DNA of 24,829 nucleotides from IMG/VR virus record IMGVR_UViG_3300032677_001852, positions 1 to 24,829 of that record, one strand, 5' to 3'. The position numbers were made by a program, and so were the translations under genes. The notes below the pieces were generated by a model. It had not been told where the DNA came from, searched no databases, and saw nothing but the letters and a program-made list of their open reading frames with translations. This DNA is from a virus. How positions within the stretch are numbered: the stretch's first letter is position 1; each line of letters starts with the position of its first letter. Below are positions 7,701 to 14,877 of the stretch, piece after piece.

Positions 7701-8249
7701 TCAGCGTTGGGCAAAATCTTGAATAAATTTATCGTACATTTTGACAAGTTTATTATATTGTTTTGATAGCGTTTTAAGCGACGCGATCATCGCAGTATAA
7801 TCTTCACTGCCTTGTAACAGGCACTTCCACAGGCATTGACGCTGTTCGTATGTCATATTTCTACTAATTTCTTCCACCAGCGTTTCCAACTGGTTATCAG
7901 TGGCTAGTCGCAAAAAGTTTAACCTATCAACTGCCTGGCGATATTCAGCTTCCACAAAGACTGTGCCAAATAAACTGTAAAATGTCATGTTACCGTAATC
8001 AGCAGCGGCGCCGTCTTCTCGGTGAAGACGATTGTTCTTTTCCCAGTAACGGTTGCCATAGTTACTAACTTGATACGTGGTGCCGTCACGAAATTCCAAC
8101 TTGATCTGTGGTTCATACAACTGATTTTTGATGACTCGCATCAAATAGTCGTGGTCAAACTGTGTGTATTCGTTAAAGTTTAAATAGTGCGATTTAATCA
8201 TTTTGCTTGGTCTTGACGTTTCTATTGGGGTCGTGTTTACAGCGGTCAC
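7701..8249 (-). CDS. Unknown protein with an NRLHREDG motif
   Basis: The longest form is 182 residues from a GTG at 8249. An ATG at 8201 (MIKSHYLNFNEYTQF) would give 166 residues and is the more ordinary start; neither has a clear Shine-Dalgarno. The N-terminal half contains YWEKNNRLHREDGAAADYGN, like the short 'xxNGxLHREDGPA' repeat found in many phage and bacterial proteins of unknown role. The C-terminal half is predicted helical and charged. No catalytic motif is visible. It lies between the HNH insertion and the second adhesin gene. Function not recognised. Confidence 0.6.
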   Translation of the reverse strand: MTAVNTTPIETSRPSKMIKSHYLNFNEYTQFDHDYLMRVIKNQLYEPQIKLEFRDGTTYQVSNYGNRYWEKNNRLHREDGAAADYGNMTFYSLFGTVFVEAEYRQAVDRLNFLRLATDNQLETLVEEISRNMTYEQRQCLWKCLLQGSEDYTAMIASLKTLSKQYNKLVKMYDKFIQDFAQR

Positions 8250-8266
8250 TGTGCCAGCGGGCGGCG

Positions 8267-8794
8267 TTAGCTGTCTAAGTTAAATGTTACTATATAAAAA
8301 TGAAATTCTGTTCCATTTTTTTCTAAGAATTTTTCTTTTGAGAACTGAATTTCAGTCAATCCTACATGATCTGGATCTTTAAATAAGATTGCACTTTCCT
8401 CGACAAAATCAACTACATCGTCAAGAGTAGGATACCACAATACTCTTTCAAATGGGCCTCGCATAAACATAAATGGTAATTCTTTTTTGAACATTGACTT
8501 GTATCGCTTACGTTGATTACTATCAAGCCAAACGTTAATAGCTGGATTCAAAAAACAATCAAGGGCTCGATGTTTACAGTCTTGTGCTTCTTTCCAAGTC
8601 CATCCTGCTTGCTTGACCATTGCTTTAACTTCTTTAACAGATTCAAATTGATAATCAAAGTAATTATCGGCTAACTCATTTTCGCTTTTGCGTTTTAAAT
8701 GACGGATTAATTTATTTTGAGCAATAATCGAGGCTTTATTTTTCTTTGCTTCGTGTTCTGCTATTCGCATTGTTTCGTATTGTCTTGAGTTCAT
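8267..8794 (-). CDS. Unknown protein linked to the HNH endonuclease gene
   Basis: A 175-residue, lysine- and glutamate-rich protein with a helical N-terminal half (KNKASIIAQNKLIRHLKRK) and a more mixed C-terminal half ending in beta-like FHFYIVTFNL. No known motif is visible. Its ATG overlaps the stop of the HNH endonuclease gene by four bases, so the two are translationally coupled and may have arrived together. A partner or accessory function for the endonuclease is inference only. Confidence 0.55.
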   Translation of the reverse strand: MNSRQYETMRIAEHEAKKNKASIIAQNKLIRHLKRKSENELADNYFDYQFESVKEVKAMVKQAGWTWKEAQDCKHRALDCFLNPAINVWLDSNQRKRYKSMFKKELPFMFMRGPFERVLWYPTLDDVVDFVEESAILFKDPDHVGLTEIQFSKEKFLEKNGTEFHFYIVTFNLDS

Positions 8795-9576
8795 TTTTTG
8801 TCCTTACATTTATCGCCGTGAAAACGAGCATAGCCATTTACTGCTATTAATCGATTACAATGCTCGCAAAGTTTCTTTTCTCGTTTACTGCCACGTACCG
8901 CGTCTGCTTTAGCTTTGATAGTTTCTGCCGATTGTTTACGTCCTGTGGCTTTTGCTCTCATTTTTTCTTTTGTAGCATTTGAGTGTGATCCGTCGAAACC
9001 AGGCTTTGTACTTTTATGATTTTTTGATAATTTTTTTCTGTGTTCGTCGGTAATGGGTGGCTTCTTTTTGCCCGTTGTGTTTGCTACCAGTCTTGCGTGT
9101 TGTTCTTTGGTTAGCTTGTTGCCAGTATTTTTTTGGCGAATAGTTTCTTTTGCTTTATCAGTGTGGCGCTTATTGTACATTGGATTTCCTGCGCCTTTCA
9201 TAGCATCACTTTGTAATTTAGCTCGTTCGGCACGAATTCCTTCAAGTCGTCTTGAAGAGAAATGTCTATTACTAACTTGATTATGATTTACTACACTTCG
9301 CATTTCGTATGCTTTAAGTACTTTGAAGTATGCTTGTTTGTTATCCTTATAGATTTTTGTTAATAAGAAGTGTACTAGCTCGTGTTCTCTGTCTGTTAAA
9401 TGTGTAATATTACTAGCATCGTCGCTATCGCCTTTGAGCCAACCAGCAGGTCCTTTACGTTTACGGATAGCGTAGAACGATTCCGGAACAATATGATGTC
9501 GTTCTGTATATTCATCGGTAACACGGGTTTGTCCTCGTTTACAGATATTATTGTACCAATTTTTGTATTTGTCCAT
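8791..9576 (-). CDS. Free-standing HNH homing endonuclease with NUMOD-type repeats
   Basis: 261 residues from the ATG at 9576 (MDKYKNWYNNICKRG). A frame 18 codons longer exists, but a CATAAATA late-type element lies between that ATG and this one, so the shorter form is chosen. The N-terminal part carries the HNH core (TERHHIVPESF, then NITHLTDREHELVHFLL). The rest contains NUMOD3-like DNA-binding units (GNPMYNKRHTDKAKETI, TGRKQSAETIKAKADAVRG) and a C-terminal CEHC...H...C cluster (CEHCNRLI, FHGDKC) likely to bind zinc. It sits just after the gp23 terminator, a typical place for a homing endonuclease that spreads into genomes lacking the insertion. No Shine-Dalgarno is seen. Confidence 0.85.
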   Translation of the reverse strand: MDKYKNWYNNICKRGQTRVTDEYTERHHIVPESFYAIRKRKGPAGWLKGDSDDASNITHLTDREHELVHFLLTKIYKDNKQAYFKVLKAYEMRSVVNHNQVSNRHFSSRRLEGIRAERAKLQSDAMKGAGNPMYNKRHTDKAKETIRQKNTGNKLTKEQHARLVANTTGKKKPPITDEHRKKLSKNHKSTKPGFDGSHSNATKEKMRAKATGRKQSAETIKAKADAVRGSKREKKLCEHCNRLIAVNGYARFHGDKCKDKK

Positions 9577-9581
9577 ATTTT

Positions 9582-9589
9582 TATTTATG
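9582..9589 (-). promoter_or_regulatory. Late-promoter-like motif CATAAATA
   Basis: The minus strand reads ACATAAATAAAAATATGG: the element ends 5 nt before the HNH endonuclease ATG. It gives the inserted endonuclease its own late-type promoter downstream of the gp23 terminator. Confidence 0.5.
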
Positions 9590-9636
9590 TTTGTTAAGTC
9601 TACAAATAATATTAACATACACAACAGCATTAGTCA

Positions 9637-9667
9637 ACAAAAAACCCACCGAAGTGGGTTTTTGTTT
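9637..9667 (-). terminator. Rho-independent terminator after gp23
   Basis: The minus strand reads AACCCAC-TTCG-GTGGGTT followed by a run of T. This is a stable stem closed by a C(UUCG)G tetraloop, about 40 bases after the gp23 stop. It ends the head-gene transcript and separates it from the HNH endonuclease. Confidence 0.9.
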
Positions 9668-9704
9668 TGTTGCTTGAAGTACAGAAATACTGTACCAAAA
9701 TGGA

Positions 9705-10901
9705 TCAGCTAAAGCTGAGATTTTGGACAGCTATCTCGCCTACGTAATCTGCTGCGTTACCGAAGGAACTTGCAGTATTAGTGAGCTCGACGAAGCCATA
9801 CCTGGTCATAAATGAAACGACTGGTTCGAAAGTACTTGGATCCAATACAACTCCTGAACTCATCAACGGAATATATGGGCAATAGAAAGCGGCAGCATCT
9901 GCCTCACTAGAACCTTTATATCCAACCAATACAGGCTGTGTATCTTGAGCATAGCTGTTTACGAATACACGTAAACTGCCGTTTAAAGTACCAACAAACT
10001 TGGTGTTTGTAGGAGCTTCAAATGTGCCTTCTGTTGTACGAGCAAAAGCTGAAGTAGTAGCTGACTGTAATACTGTCAACGCTGCACTTGATACAACTGC
10101 CCAGTTACCAGCGCCACGACGTGTACGCTGAGCAATCAAGTTAGCAACACGATTGATAAGCACTGCCAATGCGGCATGTTCGTCACCAACGAATGTAGCT
10201 GTACCTGATACTGTAGCTTGGTTGTATGTGTACTCTGTAGCAGCCAAACTGCTTAATGACAAGAGAATCTCTTGATCGATTTCAGCTGTGATTTCTTGTG
10301 CTAGAGCAGCCATAATTTCTGCTTCAACATCAATACCATGCATAGCCTGTGCGTCTTGAGCACTTTCAAATGTCCAACGTGCTTGTAACTTACGTGTCTT
10401 AGCTTCAACAGCTTGTTTCAAGATCTGGATACTGATCTGCTTACCGCCTGTACCTTCCATAGTTGCTGTATTGTTACCAGTATAGCCAGTAGCTGTAGTG
10501 GTATTTTGTGGCACTGTGGAGTAGGCAGTAGCGATGGTAAACGGACTCAACGCTTCTTGACCTGCTGTTACACTGGTGTTAGCCAAACTGTTGTCTGTCA
10601 AACTCTGTGCATAACGTACACGTAATGTATGGATCTGTGATACAGGTCCAGTCATTGGCTGTACACCAACCAACTCGTTAGCAATAACAGTTGGCATCAC
10701 ACGACGGATTACTGGGAGAATAACACGGTTCAATGTTGCGATGTTACCTGAACTTGTTGAACCTGCTGATGCGTTCTCTTTCAAATACTTACGTGTGTTT
10801 TCAAGGATTACACTCATAGAAGAACGCTTTGAGCCGTTAAGGCCTTCCAGCAGTGCATCTTTAGTTTCACCCCAACGATTTTCTAATAATTCTTGTGACA
10901 T
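9705..10901 (-). CDS. 23: Major capsid protein gp23
   Basis: A 398-residue T4-type major head protein, shorter than T4 gp23 (521) and somewhat shorter than typical cyanophage forms. Recognisable blocks are LENRWGETKDALLEG at the N terminus, RVILPVIRRVMPTVIANELVGVQPMTGP, the central EIDQEILLSLSSLA, and the C-terminal SFMTRYGFVELTN. Residues 40-42 (LKE, before NASAGSTSSGN) fit the (L/I)xE cleavage motif of the gp21 protease, so the first about 42 residues may be removed at maturation; LLE at 17-19 and ILE at 32-34 also fit. A strong ribosome site (AAGGAGACTTAAATG) agrees with high expression. It follows gp22 by 21 bases and is closed by the terminator at 9637-9667. Confidence 0.95.
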   Translation of the reverse strand: MSQELLENRWGETKDALLEGLNGSKRSSMSVILENTRKYLKENASAGSTSSGNIATLNRVILPVIRRVMPTVIANELVGVQPMTGPVSQIHTLRVRYAQSLTDNSLANTSVTAGQEALSPFTIATAYSTVPQNTTTATGYTGNNTATMEGTGGKQISIQILKQAVEAKTRKLQARWTFESAQDAQAMHGIDVEAEIMAALAQEITAEIDQEILLSLSSLAATEYTYNQATVSGTATFVGDEHAALAVLINRVANLIAQRTRRGAGNWAVVSSAALTVLQSATTSAFARTTEGTFEAPTNTKFVGTLNGSLRVFVNSYAQDTQPVLVGYKGSSEADAAAFYCPYIPLMSSGVVLDPSTFEPVVSFMTRYGFVELTNTASSFGNAADYVGEIAVQNLSFS

Positions 10902-10922
10902 TTAAGTCTCCTTTTATTTTTT

Positions 10923-12017
10923 TTACAGCCCGGCCAAACGCTTCAAATCAATAACGTTGCTATTTGCTTCGTCATCTGATTCTTGGCTACGGACCGATTT
11001 ATCGCCAGTTGCTTCAGACAATGTTTCAGTAATTACTGTTTTGGCTTTTACTGAACCATTCTCTAGCACAGCTGGAAGATACTTTTCGAAAGCGGATTTC
11101 AAACGTTTTGTCTGTACGCTTTCAAGTAAATTACGCATTACCTCGGCTTTTTTCTCGTTTAACGGAGCTAACAGCTCGTCCATTGTGCGGGTACGCTCGT
11201 TGGATTCTTTGATAATACGCATTTCACGCTCTTTTGATTCGACAAGATGTGTTGCTTTCTTGGCGAAACGGATGGCCTCACTAAGTTTGGCGTCTTTTTG
11301 TTGTATGATAGTGTGTAACTTGCGAACTTCGGCTTTTTCATTTAAATGAGTAGCACCAAATTCTGCACTATATGCTTCAAAAATTCTGCGACCAAAGTTG
11401 TTCTCGCGAGCAACTTGGATGTCTTCTTTCAAACTTACAAGTTCAGCTTTGAGATGCTGGCTTACTACACGTGTCATTTTTTCAGCAGATTCTTTTACAA
11501 AACGGCTTTTCAATGATTCTAACTGTTGACGTGCGTTGGCAACCAGTCTAACTTTGGTTTCCACTACTGCCTGCTTGTCTTCAGCAAATTCTTTTATTTC
11601 ACGTGCCAAAGCATGCACAATGAAGCCTTCAAATTTCTTCATGCCATCATTGTGTGCCTTGCGATCTCTACGCAATTCGCCAATTTCTTCAGCTAATTTG
11701 GTCACCATAAAGTTGTTAAACTTGTTGGCGCTTTCCTTAATAGTGTTTTGAAATTTAACGCGATCTTCGGCCAACTGTTGCTTTTCAGCTTTTAGTTGTT
11801 CGACTTCTGCGATGAGACTTTCTGTAACCATGCGATCCAATGCTTCCACCATCACTTGTTTGTCATGCTCATAGCGTTGGGCAAACTCTTCGCGGAGTTC
11901 TGCACGTGCTTGTTCTTTGACTTCAACTATCTTGGCTTCCCAAGCTTCGTTAATCTCTGTACGAGTTTCTTCATTGATCAAGTCGCTATCTAGTAACGGT
12001 TTTAAACTGTCTAGCAT
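10923..12017 (-). CDS. 22: Prohead scaffold (core) protein gp22
   Basis: 364 residues, highly charged and almost entirely helical, with long coiled-coil stretches rich in E, K, A and R, as expected of the T4 gp22 internal scaffold that the gp21 protease degrades during head maturation. Landmarks are MLDSLKPLLDSDLINEETRT at the start and EAYSAEFGATHLNEKAEVRKL in the middle. The position between gp21 and gp23 matches the T4 order. Only one base separates the gp21 stop from this start (TAAAATG), with GAGGG inside the gp21 end as ribosome site. Confidence 0.9.
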   Translation of the reverse strand: MLDSLKPLLDSDLINEETRTEINEAWEAKIVEVKEQARAELREEFAQRYEHDKQVMVEALDRMVTESLIAEVEQLKAEKQQLAEDRVKFQNTIKESANKFNNFMVTKLAEEIGELRRDRKAHNDGMKKFEGFIVHALAREIKEFAEDKQAVVETKVRLVANARQQLESLKSRFVKESAEKMTRVVSQHLKAELVSLKEDIQVARENNFGRRIFEAYSAEFGATHLNEKAEVRKLHTIIQQKDAKLSEAIRFAKKATHLVESKEREMRIIKESNERTRTMDELLAPLNEKKAEVMRNLLESVQTKRLKSAFEKYLPAVLENGSVKAKTVITETLSEATGDKSVRSQESDDEANSNVIDLKRLAGL

Positions 12018-12018
12018 T

Positions 12019-12672
12019 TTATTTCCCTCTTAATTTGAGATCATTGATTAACTTTACTACTTCTGTTTTCAAATATCTCTGTACTTTGTTGTCCTGACTG
12101 GCTTCTTTAGCTACATCAAACAGTCTATGTCCGTGCTTCATGTTAAGAAGACCTTCATAAATTGCTGTTGGATACGCATTTGGAGCACTGGGTTGGGCAA
12201 CCACATCCACAGTGACGATTTCAAAGTCACTGACATGTCCGTTATGGTCGTTGACGTTTCCTGATCCACGACTACTAACACCTAATTTAACACCCGAATC
12301 TAACATGGTTTTTACCAGTGTTCCCATCGGGGTTGGTAATACTTTTAATTTTCCATATCCGCATGGACCATCCATCCACATGTTTTCAATCATGTGACTG
12401 ACTCGATCCAAGTTGATCTTCAAATCGTCTGGGTGATCAACTTCGCCTAACACGCTATGACCTGACTTTATCTGTTCGTTGATAGTATCTACTGCTTTGG
12501 CTATCTCGTTTACTGGATAAACTCTTTCATTTGCATTACGCACCCCACCCTCTATACAAATACCCTTCATGTAAAGCGTTTTTCCGGATCCATCGGCAGC
12601 TTCTTCAGACTCCAATACTACACGAGCCTGAGTAAAGCTGAGATGTTCTTTTAGATAAGTGTTACGCTTCAT
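12019..12672 (-). CDS. 21: Prohead core protein protease gp21
   Basis: A 217-residue serine protease of the herpesvirus assemblin-like fold (T4 gp21, MEROPS family S80). The catalytic His lies in GEVDHPDDL (H80) and the nucleophile Ser in GVSSRGSGNV (S133/S134). The N-terminal strand carries MKGICIEGGVRNANERVYP. It cleaves scaffold and capsid proteins in the prohead. The gene lies 9 bases after the acidic core-protein gene and 1 base before gp22, and lacks a strong Shine-Dalgarno. Confidence 0.93.
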   Translation of the reverse strand: MKRNTYLKEHLSFTQARVVLESEEAADGSGKTLYMKGICIEGGVRNANERVYPVNEIAKAVDTINEQIKSGHSVLGEVDHPDDLKINLDRVSHMIENMWMDGPCGYGKLKVLPTPMGTLVKTMLDSGVKLGVSSRGSGNVNDHNGHVSDFEIVTVDVVAQPSAPNAYPTAIYEGLLNMKHGHRLFDVAKEASQDNKVQRYLKTEVVKLINDLKLRGK

Positions 12673-12681
12673 ATGTGTACA

Positions 12682-13542
12682 TTAACCTTTTGGAAATGGG
12701 GTACGTGTGTTTGGATTCATCTGATCAAACTTTGGCTTGGTAGCTGGCTCCATTTTGCTGCCATATCCGCCTTTTGCTGGTGTATTTTTAAATTTTCCAG
12801 CATTTGGCAAATCGCCTTCACCTTTGCTATACTCATTGCTAGGTTGCTTGTAAGCAGTTGTGCCATCTGGATTTGTTTCAGAAGCTACATTTTTAACCGG
12901 GCGTCCCATCATTCCTGCTGCGCCTGAATCAACAGCGTATGATGACTTTTTATTAACAAAGCTAGGCTCTGTTGTAACTGGACTTGGGGCACGATCTAAT
13001 GTGATATTTTCACTCATTGGCATTGGCTCATCTTCAAACTCTGATGTGTCGTCCATAGCATAAGCATCACCACCAACTTCATGATCTTTTGGCTCCATAG
13101 TTTCGCCACCTTCGCCGCCCATCATTTGTTCAAATTCAGCCATTAACTCGTCTAATTTGTCTTCTAAATCAATAACACGGTCTTCGATGTCATGATCAAC
13201 TTCATCATCTTCGCTATCCATGTCTTTGTCTTCTTCTTCTTCTTCTTCGGCTTCACTCATGCCTTCTTCGTCAACTTCAACTTCACGCATTAAGTCTTGG
13301 CTGGCGCTTCCGGAAGTATCTTCCATGCCTTCTTCATACATGCACTCATCACAGCCTTCGCCATGACAGTGATGGCATTCTTCGCCTTCTTCGATGTCTT
13401 CTTCTTCCATGCCTTCTTCATTCATGAGATTCTCATAAATTTCGCGTGACTTTTCAACTACTATATCATGGAATAATTCTTTAGCTTTCGCTTCTTCATC
13501 GTTAATCACATATTCGATTAACTGTTCAAATTTCGATGTCAT
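12682..13542 (-). CDS. Acidic prohead core protein (gp67/68-like position) with a CxxCxGxGCxxC motif
   Basis: 286 residues from the ATG at 13542 (MTSKFEQLIEYVIND), chosen because AAGGAGA lies 7-8 nt upstream; a frame 10 codons longer begins at 13572 but has no ribosome site. The N terminus is helical (EQLIEYVINDEEAKAKELFHD). Then come extremely acidic stretches, a C-x2-C-x4-C-x2-C motif (C56, C59, C64, C67; CHHCHGEGCDEC), another acidic segment with a helix (IEDRVIDLEDKLDELMAEFEQMM), and a flexible Gly/Pro/Lys tail. Its place directly before gp21 matches T4 gp67/gp68, small internal core proteins. The zinc motif is not a known gp67/68 trait. Confidence 0.7.
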   Translation of the reverse strand: MTSKFEQLIEYVINDEEAKAKELFHDIVVEKSREIYENLMNEEGMEEEDIEEGEECHHCHGEGCDECMYEEGMEDTSGSASQDLMREVEVDEEGMSEAEEEEEEDKDMDSEDDEVDHDIEDRVIDLEDKLDELMAEFEQMMGGEGGETMEPKDHEVGGDAYAMDDTSEFEDEPMPMSENITLDRAPSPVTTEPSFVNKKSSYAVDSGAAGMMGRPVKNVASETNPDGTTAYKQPSNEYSKGEGDLPNAGKFKNTPAKGGYGSKMEPATKPKFDQMNPNTRTPFPKG

Positions 13543-13575
13543 ATACATTCTCCTTGGGTTATGGCTCGTCATAGA

Positions 13576-13583
13576 TATTTACT
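13576..13583 (-). promoter_or_regulatory. Late-promoter-like motif AGTAAATA
   Basis: The minus strand reads AGTAAATA. It ends 33 nt before the preferred start of the acidic core-protein gene (13542) and 3 nt before the alternative ATG at 13572. With the downstream start, this promoter gives a leader containing the AAGGAGA ribosome site. Confidence 0.4.
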
Positions 13584-13638
13584 CTAGACGGAGAAAAACT
13601 AGTATATAACGACTATAAAATGGGTAGGTTTAAGATTT

Positions 13639-13857
13639 TTAAATTGCCGGAGCGGCAGGAGGTGCGTATTGTGCGCGAAGATCTTTTAGTTTGTCTCTAA
13701 ATTCAACTGCTCTAATGTCATTCATCTTGCGTAGTTTATTAATTTGACGCAGAGTAAGTCGTGTTTTACGTAGTTGTCCCATTTGTGGCTGGGTATTGTC
13801 TTGGCTTAGATCTTGATAAGCTTCGGGTTCACGCTCGTATAGTTCGTTCAGTATCAT
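13639..13857 (-). CDS. Small basic head-operon protein, unknown
   Basis: A 72-residue protein with an acidic N-terminal segment (NELYEREPEAYQDLSQD), a basic helix (KTRLTLRQINKLRKMNDIRAVEFRDKLKDLRAQY) and an Ala/Pro tail. Similar short genes sit between gp20 and gp21 in T4-like marine phages, usually as hypothetical proteins or gp67-like candidates. A role in the prohead core is suggested by location. The start has no Shine-Dalgarno and lies 6-7 nt after a GCTAAATAC motif. Confidence 0.6.
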   Translation of the reverse strand: MILNELYEREPEAYQDLSQDNTQPQMGQLRKTRLTLRQINKLRKMNDIRAVEFRDKLKDLRAQYAPPAAPAI

Positions 13858-13863
13858 AATACT

Positions 13864-13872
13864 GTATTTAGC
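13864..13872 (-). promoter_or_regulatory. Late-promoter-like motif GCTAAATAC
   Basis: The minus strand reads GCTAAATACAGTATTATG: the motif ends 6 nt before the ATG of the small head-operon gene. The 9-mer is identical to those at 3637-3645 and 18117-18125. Confidence 0.5.
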
Positions 13873-14128
13873 GTTTTTTATTTGTTTCGCTGGAATTTAT
13901 TGTGGCAGTTCCGGTTTTTTCATCAACTGTCATATAGCCATGACAAGCTATATTCCAGTCCTCGTTACCTTGTCCATTGCCTGTGGTTTCAGATTGGCTA
14001 GGCACGTTTATAATGACATTTTTTACTATGTATTCTTCTTCATTTTCAAAAACGCGCCACACGTGATTCAAACTACCCCTGCCAGGTAGTCCTCTAGTTT
14101 TATTAAAACGTATCAAATACTTGTTCAT
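13868..14128 (-). CDS. Conserved-looking small protein of the portal-protease interval, unknown
   Basis: An 86-residue protein starting MNKYLIRFNKTRGLPGRGS, with HVWRVFENEEEYIVKNVIINVP and a later EDWNIACHGYMTVDE. It is a compact, probably beta-rich domain with no catalytic motif and no membrane segment. A similar gene with an RFNKTRG-type start and a VWRVF core is often seen between gp20 and gp21 in cyanophage-like genomes (from memory, not searched). Its start overlaps the preceding oxygenase stop (ATGA), so translation is coupled. The late-type motif for the next gene lies inside its last codons. Confidence 0.6.
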   Translation of the reverse strand: MNKYLIRFNKTRGLPGRGSLNHVWRVFENEEEYIVKNVIINVPSQSETTGNGQGNEDWNIACHGYMTVDEKTGTATINSSETNKKR

Positions 14129-14808
14129 ACCACTGTAGGTTGTGTTGTATCTAATTTCATTGCCACTCCCAAATTAAAATGTATAAATCTAAAGGGTTTG
14201 ACTGATGGATTCTTGAGGAAACTGTGCGGTAACCAAGAATTTGTAAAAATAAATGTGCCAGGTATTGGCAAGAAATTTATCATCGTACTGCCATAGGTAG
14301 CTTGAGCAGGATTAGACTCAGGAAGATTAGAATAGACTTTAGCCGACCTGGGATCATGAAATACAACTCTAGGAGCGTCATCAGGTACGTCTAGAAAATA
14401 AAATCCTGTAATATGGCTGCCGCCGTGTATGTGTTGTTCTTGTCCGGAAAATTTATAGTGTTCTTGTGCCCACAATTCATGGAATATAACTTCCAGCATC
14501 TGCATATTATAGCCTTGGCTCATTAAAATATTAGATGCCGTGGCTTTGATAAAATTTGTAAAATCAGACAGTCTGGGATCAGCAGACATATTATCGCCCA
14601 TATAAACAGGATAAATCTCGTTTAGTTTAATGCCTTTTTTTGTGCGATTTACATATTCTCTTGATATCTTGTTGATGTCTTTGAGAAAGTCAGTGTGTGT
14701 AACACTGTACACAGCAGAAGTAAAATAATGCCATTCTTTTAGTTCTAACAGATTTTCTGATTCTGCTGGTGTTGTGTTAGTAGTATCTTCACCTATAATT
14801 TTAGCCAT
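14125..14808 (-). CDS. Putative 2OG-Fe(II) oxygenase (TIGR02466 / PF13759-like)
   Basis: A 227-residue protein. The diagnostic stretch is EQHIHGGSHITGFYFLDVP (H126, H128) followed by VVFHDPR, then GTFIFTNSWLPHSF (distal H195) and KPFRFIHFNL (candidate 2OG Arg, R207). This follows the pattern of the family described as 2OG-FeII_Oxy_5, in which HxHxxSxLSGVYYL and FxDPR recur. It is the third oxygenase-type gene in the window but the only one in the head operon. It has a good ribosome site (GGAGATATTATG). Substrate unknown; a virion protein is a reasonable guess from location. Confidence 0.75.
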   Translation of the reverse strand: MAKIIGEDTTNTTPAESENLLELKEWHYFTSAVYSVTHTDFLKDINKISREYVNRTKKGIKLNEIYPVYMGDNMSADPRLSDFTNFIKATASNILMSQGYNMQMLEVIFHELWAQEHYKFSGQEQHIHGGSHITGFYFLDVPDDAPRVVFHDPRSAKVYSNLPESNPAQATYGSTMINFLPIPGTFIFTNSWLPHSFLKNPSVKPFRFIHFNLGVAMKLDTTQPTVV

Positions 14809-14877
14809 AATATCTCCGATTTAAACAATAATAACAGGTAATTTAAAAAAGATCAAGAAGATAAGGAAGATATTTGG

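Noticed and set aside
9577-9630. Upstream start for the HNH endonuclease
   Set aside because: The hydrophobic 18-residue extension would run across the CATAAATA promoter element; the downstream ATG begins the recognisable protein.
13543-13572. Upstream start for the acidic core protein
   Set aside because: The extra ten residues would contain the AAGGAGA ribosome site of the downstream ATG, so the site would lie inside the gene.
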